The translations under genes were made by a program, and so were the position numbers. A DNA stretch of 64,000 nt from Lamellibrachia satsuma (Eukaryota > Annelida > Polychaeta > Sabellida > Siboglinidae). The stretch is taken from positions 3,919,001 through 3,983,000 of the forward strand of contig BSQZ01000037.1 in assembly GCA_033239005.1 (NCBI GenBank), given 5' to 3'. Positions 1 through 11,954 of the stretch are shown one piece after another (the first letter of the stretch is position 1; every line of letters starts with the position of its first letter). The notes beneath the pieces were generated by a model. That model was not told the DNA's origin and made no database searches. It saw nothing but the letters and a program-made list of their open reading frames with translations.

Positions 1-148
1 GAGTGAAACAGGCTTCTAACAGAAGAGCGGGCAGGAGGGCTGCGTGAAACAGGCTTCTAACTGAAGAGCGGGCAGGAGGGCTGCGTGAAACAGGCTTCTA
101 ACAGAAGAGGGGGCAGGAGGGCTGCATGAAACAGGCTTCTAATAGTTC
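1..148. repeat. 41-bp tandem repeat, 3.5 copies
   Basis: Units share GTGAAACAGGCTTCTAAC and GAAGAGCGGGCAGGAGGGCT. It runs off the window's left edge. Confidence 0.95.
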
Positions 149-837
149 AACCAGAGTCAGCAGTCAGTCAGTGCTTCTCATGCATGGGAGAGCAGGTGTG
201 AAACTCACTTGAGTTGTTAAAAACCACTGCAACTTCTTGTAACCATCAATCCCTAAGCTGTATAGCAGAATACAAGATTCTTGCTAATGGGGGCACGCAA
301 TCTCTAATGCACTTGCATTGGACTTAGGGGTAATGTAAATTCCCATCTGCCTGCACCACTGGGTCGGTGTTTAACAATGGAAATGGTTCGTAAAAAGGAT
401 TTTCCTAAATCCTATGTGAGATACAGAAGTCGTTAAATACTTCTTTCTGTAGCAATAACCACATCTTCTGTAATAAATTCAAGAAACATTACAGGTACAA
501 AGTCTGGTCATTTCATAATAAAATCATGCTACACTGTATATAGTATAAACTGTATCTATCATAACTTTTTGACTGCCCAAATTTGTTTTTAAAGAACACA
601 ATTATAAAAAAATTATAATTTGACTGTTATCTGTTGATGAATATCAGCCTTCAGTACGTTCGAAAACAACTGTAGACAATTTCAAATACAAAGTTCATCG
701 GGGTCAGAGTTCATTGGGGTCAGGTGTTCACGGGATCATGTACAGTTCTTGAAAATCATGTCATAGTGATTAGTAAATAATAATTTAATTAATAATCAAG
801 TGCAACAGTATATGTTGTCCAGTGAGTGAACTCTTGT
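149..837. other. Noncoding AT-rich DNA
   Basis: Nothing recognised. A short near-duplicate, TCATCGGGGTCAG/TCATTGGGGTCAG, lies at 694-721. Confidence 0.6.
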
Positions 838-997
838 AGTGTTAGGCTTTGAGTAGAAGTAGTGTTAGGCTTTGTGTAGAAGTAGTGTTAAGCTTTGAGT
901 AGTAGTGTTAGGCTTTGTGTAGAAGTAGTGTTAGGCTTTGAGTAGAAGTAGTGTTAGGCTTTGAGTAGAAGTAGTGTTAGGCTTTGTGCAGAAGTCA
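838..997. repeat. 23-bp tandem repeat, ~7 copies
   Basis: Unit GTGTTAGGCTTTGWGTAGAA plus GTA; the third unit is shortened. The copies alternate GAGTAG and GTGTAG. Confidence 0.95.
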
Positions 998-1948
998 TGT
1001 AGGAATAACATTCTTTTTCAACCGATTTTCTCCTTCGTCAAATCTGTGCATATGCAGATGAAAGTTAGCCAATTTCCACAATCTGTCTTCACATACATTA
1101 AACAAAATTACTATAGACCATCCTGTTTTCCAACAAATGGGACACTGATCATTAGTTATTTATTTGCTACCGTTTCTGCTAGTTTTATTTATTTAATAAC
1201 CAGCCTGTGCAAAGCCACTGCATCTCAAAAATACACAATAATCCTGAGCCTAAAACATGATGTCCACTGGGGGTTTTTAGCAACGATGACACCACCGTTT
1301 TCATGGCAAACAATCGCTACCTCTCCGTCACCCGACATTGCATGCATTAGTCAACATGTCAGTATCCATCTTCGTACAGTAGTCATGGCGACATGCTTTC
1401 ATGTTGCTCCTCCGAACGGCATGCACACTCATCAAGATGTATGGCTTACACCATGATGCACGCTATCATTCGGCAGCTACAGACGTCATACTAAAATCTG
1501 CTGCCGCTAACTGCATTAATAGTGTATTAATTATAATAATTGCAAATGCCTTGGATCTATTTTAATGTGCTAGCACCAATCGATGTGGTCTTGTTCACAG
1601 AAGTGCATTTTTTGTGAGAGTGTAGCTGTACGCTGAGGCTTGGATATCGCATATAACAAGGGGATTTCTCTCCAGAAGTTCAGTTCATGGATAATGGGTG
1701 AATCACTAATAGTGTATTATATTAAGCAATTTTTTTGCTGGTGTAACAGTATATCTCCCACCCTGGATATTTCTCCCCTGGGGGAGATACCCAGGTCATC
1801 TCCCCCCCGTAGCTCATAGATGGACAGCTATAAAGAAAACTGGCATGGGAACATCAGTGTGTCAGGTAGGTTTGTCTGAGAAATGACCATTCATCTGAAA
1901 AACAACTGGGCATAAAAACTGCATGGTCAGTAATACGTCACAGAATAG
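998..1948. other. Noncoding
   Basis: An open frame of 160 codons (974-1456) lacks coding features and begins inside the preceding repeat. A CTCCC/GGGAG palindromic patch lies at 1755-1808. No gene supported. Confidence 0.55.
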
Positions 1949-2239
1949 CTTTTTCTCAGCTACAGCCATCGGGTATAGGTACATGTATTACGTGGTCTCA
2001 AAAATAGAATTCAGTTCAGCACACCCAACATAGCAAATGACAAGAACCAAGAGGAACTGTAGTATGTATGTAGTCTGGCTTATCCTCGCTAATCAGGCTC
2101 TTTTTCTCGGCCACAGCTTTCTGGCTTAGCTTTAGTGTATTCCCAAGAATGGAATTTAGCGCAGCTCACCCAACATAACAAATGATAAGAATCATGAAGA
2201 ACGGCTGTGTAATATGGCTTATCCTTTCTCATCAGGCTC
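1949..2239. repeat. Diverged tandem duplication of ~140 bp
   Basis: Copy 1 (1949-2098) and copy 2 (2099-2239) share CTTTTTCTC, the block CACCCAACATA, AACAAATGATAAGAA-type text, TGGCTTATCC and ATCAGGCTC at the end. Confidence 0.75.
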
Positions 2240-2317
2240 AGAGCAGGTTAAGACGTCTGTATTGAACCATTGCAATGTTGTCCATCCCCCACCAGAAGGC
2301 ATTCCGGCGTGTTAGGA

Positions 2318-2491
2318 ATCATAATTGCTGTTCGCAGTCAGGTCTATGATATTGCCTGGTACTCTGAGCCCCACAGAAAGATCCACTGATTGCTAATGTC
2401 TCTATTCAGACATTAGCAATCAGGGAATCTTTCTGTGGAGCTCAGCATGGCAGGCAATATCAGGAACCAGACTACAAACAACAATTACTGT
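2318..2491. repeat. Inverted repeat (fold-back), ~83-bp arms
   Basis: The inner arms 2348-2400 and 2409-2461 are 53 bp with about seven mismatches and an 8-nt loop. Weaker pairing extends outward through TAATTGCTGTTCGCAG on the left and its partner CTACAAACAACAATTA on the right. Likely a small fold-back element or a palindromic duplication. Confidence 0.85.
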
Positions 2492-5109
2492 TGCTACAAT
2501 ATAAGAATTAAGGTCTCCATGGAGATGGGCAACTGTTCTTGTATCCATCGGAGAACGGAGGGTGAATTATGTTTGGCTGGTCATGAGTGGGGTAGATTCT
2601 ATCATCATGCTACATACAGGCTGCTAATATATTATTTCATACAATCGATACTGCAGGTATCAGATATTGGCCATTGTAATCTGGTCCCACAGTATTCTGT
2701 GGTCAGATTTTATCACACACTTGCAGACACTAGTGTCCATAAAGTAGACCAAGTGGGCTTCTGAAAGGGTATGTGATTGACTTTTCACCTAATTAATACG
2801 CAGAAATTAAATAAAGTTGCTCTACAATATGTAATTTTTATATTATATGTACAGTTGCTACAATCACACATATTGTTATTTCGACATGGAATTGATAATT
2901 GGAATTGGTATTTTGTAACCATCCCAGTCTGGAAACGTAACATGATTTAGGCTGTATTAGTACGTATGTACAGAAAAGCAATAATGGATTAAGAACCATA
3001 TGTTGAAGCCTGGGAATCTATTGTTAGCCTTAATTTTAAATTTATTTAGCCCATCATAAATCGATGAGGTTCACTGATGTTCTAATTTGTAGTGTGTGAA
3101 TAGATTAACTAATACGCGCAGTCAGTCAATAAAAGAGCATATACAGCGTACTTTTGTCGTAATCATCGAAAGAACTGATTTTGCCCACTACGTCGGGTAA
3201 CTTGCAAAAAGTTAATTTAGCCTCAACCCAATATATTCGCAGCACAAACTGCTTATCCTTTTTGGCCCTTTTTCAGTTTAGTTGGACCAAATTTTATTTA
3301 ATAGCTTGTCCAATGATTTCATCAAAACTATATAAAAAAATTTTACAAACGAGCCAGCATGTTGTAGTCGATACTAAATAGGTTAGACTTTTTGCGATAT
3401 GATTCTGAAACGAAACGAGCAAAAATTGGATTACAGAATGCAGCGTTAATTGTAATTAAATTACATTACATTTAATTGTTATTAAAATTACGGTATATAT
3501 GTAACTATGAACTTTGTGGATTTGACCTGCATGGACAGCCATCTGTCTAGTTCAACCTACGGCTACAGTCAGACATCAACAGTGTTTAATGTGCCAATGC
3601 AATTAGATATCCCCTCCCACCATCCATAATCAGTCTCCAATCTTGTCAACACAAAACCTCCGCAGCCAGACCTCACTCTCACAGCCATATGTTTGGCTGT
3701 ATATAATCCCCGGCAGCACTACAAAAACTCTCCCGGACTAAGCCACAACGTGAAGCTATGACAATCTGGTACACTACCAACACCTCAACTGTCTCAACTT
3801 ATCATATAGTCAACGTTATATGTAAGAGCTGTAGATAATGAATCTGTCACGGTGGATCACATTTGCATCTGGCGGAGACGCAGGAAGCTGTATGGTTATA
3901 AGCCCCATAGGCCAGTCATAATTCCACCATATTCCAGTTGTCACACGACCAACCTGTAACCTACAAAAGATCACTCAAATAATGAGAAACGTTTCCATAT
4001 TGAACTACAGCATATGTTATTATCACGGCTGGGTCCAATCTAATTACAATTACTTTTCATTTTTTATTTCAATTACAATTCTAAATTGTTAAATCAATTA
4101 CAGTTACAGATGCACTATGGGGGACCATCTGTTTATTCCTAAATGTTTAGTCAGTATTTGTTAATTATATGGCATATGTTGCTGAATTGTGTATACAACT
4201 GATAAAAATAGAATGGATTTGATGATGTTTGCACATTTTGTTGAATCATGACTTCAAATTATGTGATATTAAGAAATACTGTAATTAATACTGTAACCTT
4301 AATTGTTGAAATTTGTGTAATTACAAAAAAAATCAATTACAATTACATTACAAAGTTTCACAAAGTAGTGTTTAATTTACATACACAGGAACCAGAAGCT
4401 TTATGTTTTTTCTTCTTTAGCACCCTATTTGTCCCACTACATAAAGTTCTGCCCTAGTTGGAGATTAATATTTCAAACTGGGAATGCTTCGTAAAATATC
4501 ATTTACATCTTTCAAATATCCCCAGGTGGCCCAGATTATCTAAACAAAACCATAGACATATTTATAAAAATTGCACTTCCAACCTGAATCTTCCTGGTTC
4601 CCCCGCTCTGTTGATGACTAATGTGTGCCCCTGTACATGATATCATGCTTAATGCTCCAGTTCCTGATTTAGATGCTATAGAAGGTTTATTAGTATTTTT
4701 TATTATTATTGTCACAATAGCGTTCTTAGAAACACTTCATGTATTTTTGGCTGTCACCTACATCTGTCCTGTAACCTAGTCCTAATGACCAGCCACTGAC
4801 CTCTGTATCACGTACATCTGTCACCTAGTGAGACTGCCTTGACCTCTCACTGGGCAGAGCAACACGATCAAACAAGAATAATTACAACATAAAAATACAT
4901 TTAGTATACGCACAGCCACACAAAGTTTGTTTGAAATTCGTTGATTATCGTAGCTGCTAGTTAGGTAGACAGATAACTTGGCCACTAGAGCTTTACATGT
5001 GGCTATTTATATATCATGTTCTAGGTTTAATTTCTGCCCCACTTTAAAGGTATCTTTAAGCGATGTCTGAATGTTTCTAAACATACTGCAGTACCAACAG
5101 TCTATGTTT
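2492..5109. other. Noncoding AT-rich DNA
   Basis: No element or gene recognised. 4037-4110 and 4320-4352 are rich in AATTACAATTAC-like text. Confidence 0.6.
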
Positions 5110-5112
5110 ATA

Positions 5113-5149
<37 letters not shown>

Positions 5150-5161
5150 GTATACATATAA

Positions 5162-5209
<48 letters not shown>

Positions 5210-5220
5210 ACATATAAATA
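5110..5220. repeat. (AT)n microsatellite
   Basis: TA dinucleotide run broken by CATA and GTATACATATAAATATG, the latter present twice (5150 and 5205). Confidence 0.97.
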
Positions 5221-7360
5221 TATTTTACTGTTCATTGCCGGCACTGTCTATTATGTTAATCATATAAGACTATCACATTTAATAGTGCACCAAGACATTA
5301 TAAAATGCCCAACACTACAAAGACAACCATTCTCACAATGTATGACATTTTATCAAGTCCTATGATGTAGTTTTCATTAATTAAATTTAATATTGCATCC
5401 TAAATAAGTAATCTTTATCTCTCTATTAGTAGCTCTAATGATTCCTTTTATGGTGGAATGGCCTGTTGATTTCATGACCGGGCTGGACATAAATAGATTA
5501 AATAACAATTGATGCCCTTGATACAGAGTGACTAGATCCTAGTGAAGAACCTCTCTTCACACTTCTGCCGACATAAAACATTCCAAGATCACGATGACAG
5601 AATTGTTTGTGTCTGTGCCTATGAGAAATGTCAGAGTGACCCAGGAAATGACACTGTTATTGTTTACCAACTGACAGACGGTTCTGAGTGATGCCACCTC
5701 ATGAAAACAAGGTTGCCAGTTCAGTCTGACAAGTAAAGCAGATGCATTCATGCATGGCCATAAGAATTAGTGGCGAATCAAGGTGCGGCACACAATTGAA
5801 TTTGTGCCTAGATCATGTGACCAGATTATGATGACCCAACTAGCGACACCTACCGCAACGAAATAGTACTGAAATATGACTCTATGAAAATACATCAACA
5901 CATCCTAAATCCTCATCTAGTCACCAATAATCACACATAAAAGCTAATAAAACCGTGTCGCTGCTGCGGCAACACATGCACACAACGTGCTACCATCAAT
6001 TGATCCATGTGCATCTACGTGTGCGACAGCAGTGGTTGTGCACACGGGCTGTGGCCATCTGACACGCTCATCACAATCATCCGTGCACCACATGCGCCTG
6101 TATTAGCTGCAAGATGCAATTAGAAGCAATGTGTATGCTACTGACAACTGCCAATCTGCACTGCTTCATACTGAAGGAGCTCTGCGCAGTTGAAATTATC
6201 CACAGTTACATGTGTAGTGGCAGCGTATATGACAACATTCAGCTGCCACATTTTTGGGTTGACATTTTTTACTTTAAATTCTGCATAAATCCATATTTCT
6301 TTCATTGGTCATTCAGCCGCCACTGTAATACGTACAACAAATTAAATCCTCTAGGTTTTGTCAGAAATCTGCTTAGCATCAGAAATAGCTGTGTTTCAAC
6401 CGCTGTAAGTTTGTCATTCAATTTTATACATTATGATTAACATAAGAAAATATGTACTTTATCACAGCTTGTCCATTTGAAACAAAGCCGTATAAAAACT
6501 GTAATTTTTTTTTGTTTTTAGTGGACTGACATGTGATTTTTACAGGTGGCCATTTTGATTTGTTGTTCTCAAAATAGTGTGCGCAACCATGTGTTTTAAA
6601 AAACTGACAAAAAATGGGACGTTTCATTCAAAAAGTGGGAAAGCAGAACCCAGGAAAAAAAGCAGTATTTCTTGCTCGAAGGCAGCAATGCTAATACCTG
6701 TGAACCACAATCAACTGAACTGCTTATAGCATCATAGCGCAATCAAGATACCCACAGAACGGCTAGTCAGACAAGACTGCACTTCATGTCATTCAATTTG
6801 ACCCACTGACGTCCAGCCAAATTGACAAACTTCAACCAGGGCCATGAACTTACACTGACACATTATTGTAGTAAGCAACGTTAAACATGACGCAGCTATA
6901 TAGTCAAGATGCCATGGGAACAAATATCAAGATGAATGCACAGAGCAAATGCAGTATCGCTAGTAAATATTCAAATCCCAACTGGATTTGATCAAACATA
7001 CGCATGCATTAACCATGTATTCTGTATTGATATCTTAACTACTAATATAGCAAATGTGTACCATTGTCCAAACATAAAATGGTGTATTTGAATATGTAAG
7101 CATACACTTCAGAGCAATAAAGGAAACATTGCTAAAAATTGCTATACATATGTATTGTATTCCAAGCATTTTCTCTAATATTTTGTCCTCATGGTACTGG
7201 GGACACCAGTGTTAAAAAGAAGATAATGTTATGATCTATCTCCAGCCAAAAGCCTGAATGGAAACTAACTGATTTATTCCATGAGTTTTTGGTTACAGCA
7301 TGGGATGTAGCTGTTGGTGGCTGGCAGACTGGCCAGTCATGCAAGCCTGAGACTCAGATA
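5221..7360. other. Noncoding
   Basis: Short open frames only (up to ~108 codons at 6114-6440) without recognisable domains. No repeats or elements found. Confidence 0.55.
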
Positions 7361-8074
7361 TCCACACACGATGGCCCAACAACCACACATGACGGCCCAA
7401 CAACCACACACGATGGCCCAACAACCACACACGATGGCCCAACAACCACACATGACGGCCCAACAACCACACACGATGGCCCAACAACCACACACGATGG
7501 CCCAACAACCACACATGACGGCCCAACAACCATACACGATGGCCCAACAACCACACACGATGGCCCAACAACCACACATGACGGCCCAACAACCACACAC
7601 GATGGCCCAACAACCACACACGATGGCCCAACAACCACACATGACGGCCCAACAACCACACGCGATGGCCCAACAACCACACGCGATGGCCCAACAACCA
7701 CACACGACGGCCCAACAACCACACATGACGGCCCAACAACCACACACGATGGCCCAACAACCACACATGACGGCCCAACAACCACACATGACGGCCCAAC
7801 AACCACACACGATGACCCAACAACCACACACGATGGCCCAACAACCACACATGACGGCCCAACAACCACACACGATGGCCCAACAACCACACACGATGGC
7901 CCAACAACCACACACGATGGCCCAACAACCACACACGATGGCCCAACAACCACACATGACGGCCCAACAACCACACACGATGGCCCAACAACCACACACG
8001 ATGGCCCAACAACCACACATGACGGCCCAACAACCACACACGATGGCCCAACAACCACACATGATGGCCCAACA
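7361..8074. repeat. 21-bp minisatellite, 34 copies, 63-bp higher-order
   Basis: Unit ACACGATGGCCCAACAACCAC plus edge. Two variants (CACGATGG = A, CATGACGG = B) alternate mainly as A-B-A, making a 63-bp higher-order unit. The unit is a multiple of three and stop-free, so open frames of 230-290 codons arise on both strands. I do not take these as proteins. Confidence 0.97.
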
Positions 8075-8257
8075 ATTTACACCACATGACATTGTGGGTT
8101 TAACTGTGATTTATTTTCAAAGAGATGTCAAGGTGTTTAGTGACAAAGGTACACATTTCTACAGCTGGAACAATAGCGACTAAACCAGAGGAAGGAACCT
8201 TGACATCTCTTTGAAAATAAATCACAGTTAAACCCACAATGTCATGTGGTGTAAATT
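8074..8257. repeat. Perfect 61-bp inverted repeat
   Basis: Left arm 8074-8134, right arm 8197-8257, 62-nt loop. The arms are exact reverse complements. The outer end is AATTTACACCACATGACATT and the inner end is GAGATGTCAAGGT. A transcript would form a 61-bp RNA hairpin. No enclosed gene. Confidence 0.97.
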
Positions 8258-8329
8258 CCACAATACGCCCTATCTTAACATACTGTACCTGTGTTTATGC
8301 AGCAATGTTAATCACAACTTGGACATACC

Positions 8330-8425
8330 AAGGGGATGGGGGTGGGGTGTGGGCAGGATTAAGGGTGGGGTGTGGGGTGTGGGTGGGGTTGGGGGTGATC
8401 TGTGGGGTGTGGGTATTATCAGTAG
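8330..8425 (+). other. G-rich tract with quadruplex potential
   Basis: Runs of three to five G separated by T, TG or GT (for example GGGGGTGGGG, GGGGTTGGGGG): more than eight G-runs in under 100 nt. Confidence 0.8.
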
Positions 8426-8479
8426 AGCTCTTTGTTATCATTCCCACCCTACGCCAGCATCAATGTCCTTTGAGACCCA

Positions 8480-8555
8480 CAGACTGCAGCCCCTTATCAT
8501 TGCCTGCCTCGTGTGCGTGTATGTACCAGTGTCTCCTAACAAAGTTGGGGTATTA
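8480..8555 (+). repeat. 5' LTR remnant
   Basis: Matches 12554-12643 over the last ~75-90 bp. Sequence further upstream does not clearly match, so the left LTR is truncated or diverged. Confidence 0.6.
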
Positions 8556-8632
8556 CAGTAATTTGCCATCTCTTGTAATTCGTTTGTAGTCTTAAGTAGC
8601 GACATCTCTATCTATGACGTGGTGGCATCATT

Positions 8633-9279
8633 ATGAAACAAATTCACGCTCCAAAGCAGTTAATCGAAAGGAACGTTGACGGCTTTATCACCAGTTGCTA
8701 TCTGAGACTGAGTCTGAGATTCTACAACGAGCAAACAGTTGCAGATTTCAACTGGATAATCTACATTGATCAGATAAGTGACTTTTATTATCACATCATG
8801 GCTACTACACACAGGACACCAAAGCAATGGTGTTTGGACAAAAGGATGAAAATGTTAACTCATCTCAGAACCGGAAACAGAACATCTAACGAGTATATAG
8901 GTTGTGCCCTCTGTGTAAGGAGGCAGGCAGAGTTGACCAGGTATCTGACAAGGGCACGCCTCTTTGGAAGAACTATGGATGACCTCGAAGCTGAAGTGCA
9001 GGCATTGAACACTACAGTAGAGGAGTAGATGGAAGATCAACCTCAAATCATACAATCTCATGCTTTGCGCATTCTGGTGTGTCAGTCTCCTTACATGGAT
9101 ACGGTCCCCAACCACCATGCCGTACAGATCACCTTAGACAGTGGGGCAACAGGAAACATGCTACAATGGCTCCAAAACTGGCATGCAAAGTCAAGAATAC
9201 ATCTCAATCCATCCACCAAGCTGACGGGTCATCTCCTCTTAGGTTGATGGGCAAGACATGTATTACTTTCACTCTTTGA
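8633..9279 (+). pseudogene. Retrotransposon gag-end/protease fragment
   Basis: A 131-codon frame (8633-9028) is followed by a frame (from 9029) with the retropepsin active-site motif LDSGATGNML near 9136-9165. The first frame has CALC and a heptad-like ...MDDLEAEVQALNTTV end. The frame shifts soon after the protease motif (overlapping frames at 9029-9247 and 9079-9279). Confidence 0.7.
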
Positions 9280-9325
9280 ATTTTAAGGCCTGGTGGTCGA
9301 GAACTTGGACGTCGAGACACTGGGT

Positions 9326-9424
9326 GGTACACCCTTCAGGGAGAAGAATGACCTGACCATTCGTCCTGCCAAACGGTACACCCTTCATGGAGAAAAATGA
9401 CCTGACCATTCGTCCTGCCAAACG
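9326..9424. repeat. 49-bp tandem duplication inside the LTR element
   Basis: GGTACACCCTTCAKGGAGAA through CGTCCTGCCAAAC occurs at 9326-9374 and 9375-9423 with few differences. Its even divergence suggests it arose after insertion or in the source copy. Confidence 0.9.
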
Positions 9425-9476
9425 CTAAGTCATCCTGGACGATGACACAGTATACCTGTACAGTTCAAGTGGTAAC

Positions 9477-9887
9477 GTGTCAAGCCACTCCACTGTCCAT
9501 TGTGCATGTGTACTAAGGGCTCCTACTGATAGAGCAACAATCTGGCCTGGCGAATATGTCGAAGTGACTTTACCGAATGACTTATCATCTCTCAATGGGT
9601 CATTCACTTTGGAACCACGTGTTGATCCTCCTAGCTTGAAAGATGAGAAGCTATCGCAATTCTGGCCATCTCACTGTATTATCATGAGTGCATCTGGGAA
9701 GATTCACATACCAAATCTGACTAGTGAACCAAGGGTCCTGAAAATGAATGAGCAGTTCTGTCAGGTATGCCCCATTACCATAGTGTCAACCACAGGAAAT
9801 GAGTCGGAGAACAACAGTGAGTTGATTCCCATAATGCACCATCAACCAGTTCCTTCCACTCTGCAAATGTTCATGTTAAAAGGCTGA
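9477..9887 (+). pseudogene. Retrotransposon linker region, pre-RT
   Basis: 136-codon frame between the protease and RT pieces. It contains FTLEPRVDPPSLKD, the kind of linker found between protease and RT in these elements. No catalytic motif. The RT fingers and palm motifs A-C expected next are missing, so an internal deletion lies at about 9890. Confidence 0.55.
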
Positions 9888-9891
9888 TGAT

Positions 9892-10116
9892 TTGTACTGC
9901 AGGGGAGAGACACCATATGAGCTTCTTCACAACTGGAGACGGGTTCTTCAGGCTCTAGACAAGTGTGGCTTGAACTTGAAGGCATCTAAGATGGTAATCT
10001 GCCCAACAACATCCACGATACTGGGATGGACCCAGTGCCTAGGCACAATTAGGGCTAGCCCTCACCGCATCGCTACACTCTCAACCTGTTCCCTCCGGAC
10101 AAGGTATGGAACATGA
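9892..10116 (+). pseudogene. Retrotransposon RT thumb fragment
   Basis: Contains [20 protein letters not shown] and TILGW, the segment after the catalytic YxDD motif in Ty3/gypsy-like RTs. YxDD itself is absent, in line with a deletion just upstream. Confidence 0.7.
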
Positions 10117-10375
10117 GGTCCTTCCTTGGCACATACTAGGTGTTATCAAGAGTAGTACTCTTGTGTGCTCATATTCTCTAACCTCTTGAAGATGCCGTCA
10201 TCTGTCGCGAATCCCAGGATCATATTGAATGGTAAGATCAGGTGCATGAGGCATTCAATAGAGCCAAGAACAAGTGGCATCTAGTCGCACAGTAATCCTT
10301 CCATGACCTGATGACCAATTATGGATCGACATTGATGGTGCTGTAAAGAATCATGACATCTGGGTTGTCCTGTAT

Positions 10376-10573
10376 GTGACACAGGAAGGAAAGCCATTTC
10401 TTGCAGGCTTTTTTAGAACTAAACTCCACGGACGTCAAGTTATGTGGCTACCGTGCAAGGTAGAGGCTCTTTCCATTGCCGTTGCAACGAAGCACTTCAT
10501 TCAATCGAAACACAAGGTGTGCATGTTGACTGACAGCAAGTCTTGTGTCCAAGCCTTTGAAAAACTGTGCTGA
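10376..10573 (+). pseudogene. Retrotransposon RNase H fragment
   Basis: Has GKPFLAGFF, WLPCKVEALSIAVA (the conserved Glu region) and LTDSKSCVQAF, the TDSK motif of RNase H. A stop (TGA at 10571) interrupts it and the domain continues out of frame in 10598-10969. Confidence 0.75.
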
Positions 10574-10597
10574 GGAGAATTCTCAGCCAGTCCATGT

Positions 10598-10969
10598 GTG
10601 TCAACATACCTGTCTTGTGTCAGCTGGTGTCAAGCATCAGTGAGACACTTAACAGAGTCGGCTAACATCCCTTCAGATTTCTCAAGCTGTAATGCTGCTA
10701 CTTGTGAAAAATCGATATGCCAGATCTGCTCCTCTACAAGACAGTTGGAAGACTGTGTAGTTCAAAGAGTGTCTACTGAAGATATCATCAAGGACAATGC
10801 CAAGTTCCCATTCACCAGCAGGGCTGCTTGGTTATCAATCCAATCTGACTGCCAGGATCTGAGGTGTACACACCCTCACTTGGTACAGGGTACTCGTCCA
10901 TCAAAGAAATTGACTAATGTCAGGGACATAAAGCGATACTTTATGTCCCTGACAGTTTGTTGGTGGTAA
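10598..10969 (+). pseudogene. Retrotransposon RNase H to integrase connector
   Basis: 123-codon frame with CVSWCQASVRHLTESANIPS, which corresponds to the last RNase H motif (HL.G..N..SD). It ends at an exact palindrome at 10918-10954 that disrupts the frame. Confidence 0.7.
10918..10954. repeat. Perfect 16-bp palindrome with 5-nt loop
   Basis: TGTCAGGGACATAAAG, loop CGATA, then the exact reverse complement CTTTATGTCCCTGACA. It lies across a break in the element's coding frame. Confidence 0.95.
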
Positions 10970-11476
10970 AGCAAGGTAAGCCACTGTCCACTACCCGGGA
11001 ATGCATCGTCGTGCCATGCCAAGTTCTGCATGGTTTGTTGACGGCATTACATAGCCAGCTGGATCATCGTACGGAACACCACCTCAAGCTCATCTTGCAT
11101 CGCTTCTTCTACTTGACATGGACAGGGCTATTGAATATGTGAACTCAAAGTGTCACCAATGTGCTTCATTATGGAATGTCCCACACGTTATTGTTGAACA
11201 ATCAGCAGGTGATCCTCCAGATGCTGTCAGTGTTACATTTGCAGCACATATCGTAAAGAGAGCGCAACAGCTGACACTTGTAGTCAGAGATTGTGCAGTG
11301 CAACATCACACACAAGTACCTGCTTGGTTGAGGACAAATGCCATGAGACCTCACAAAGTGCCTTGCATATAGAATTGAGACCGTTAGATGGTCCACTTGC
11401 TGTCATATGCACAGACCCTGCTCCTGGCTTCACATATCCGGTTGACAACAAGGTTCTCCTTCATCGTAGGCATTGA
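10957..11476 (+). pseudogene. Retrotransposon integrase fragments
   Basis: Three overlapping frames (10957-11142, 11118-11372, 11291-11476). They show an HHCC-type zinc region (LDHRTEHHLK then CHQCASL) and core-domain text including ICTDPAPGF near 11406-11432. Several frameshifts. The catalytic triad cannot be confirmed. Confidence 0.7.
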
Positions 11477-11513
11477 GGTTGGCCGGATAAAAAAACAGTA
11501 GAAAAAGCAATCT

Positions 11514-11954
11514 GTGAGCTGGAGGATGAGTCAAGAACCTATGGGTGGTGCAGTGACCCCGCTAAGCCTTGCTGTCGCAACAGCCCGGCTGAATTCTCGT
11601 ATATGCAACTGTGGTCTATCAGCGAGGGAGCTGTTGATGCAAAGGGACCAGTTCAACAACCAAGAAATACCAGTATCTGACTTGATGATGATCTTGGAGC
11701 TGCACAAGCGCCGACTAACCGATAACCACACACATAACGAGCCCTCGAAGGCTCCAGGGAAGAATGTCTTGCCTAGCATTGAAGTTGCAGTTGGTGACTT
11801 GGTTTACATTCACGCAGATCGCAACAAGTCGAAAACCCGCGATAGATATTTGGTGTTCTCTGTAGAAGGTGCAACATGTTCAGTTATGCAACACAACCGT
11901 ATCGGGTCAAAAGATCCGAGTGCTACAAGGTGCCCAACGACTGTCGCGATATGA
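11514..11954 (+). pseudogene. Retrotransposon integrase C-terminal region
   Basis: 146-codon frame containing PLSLAVATARLNSRI and an SH3-like C-terminal segment VAVGDLVYIHADRNKSKTRD. Followed by noncoding sequence up to the 3' LTR remnant. Confidence 0.7.

Noticed and set aside
974..1456. 160-codon + frame
   Set aside because: Begins in a tandem repeat, no domain or codon pattern suggesting a gene.
7289..8183. Five overlapping frames of 234-289 codons with short-period peptide repeats
   Set aside because: Produced by the 21-bp array on both strands; no signal peptide or unique domain.
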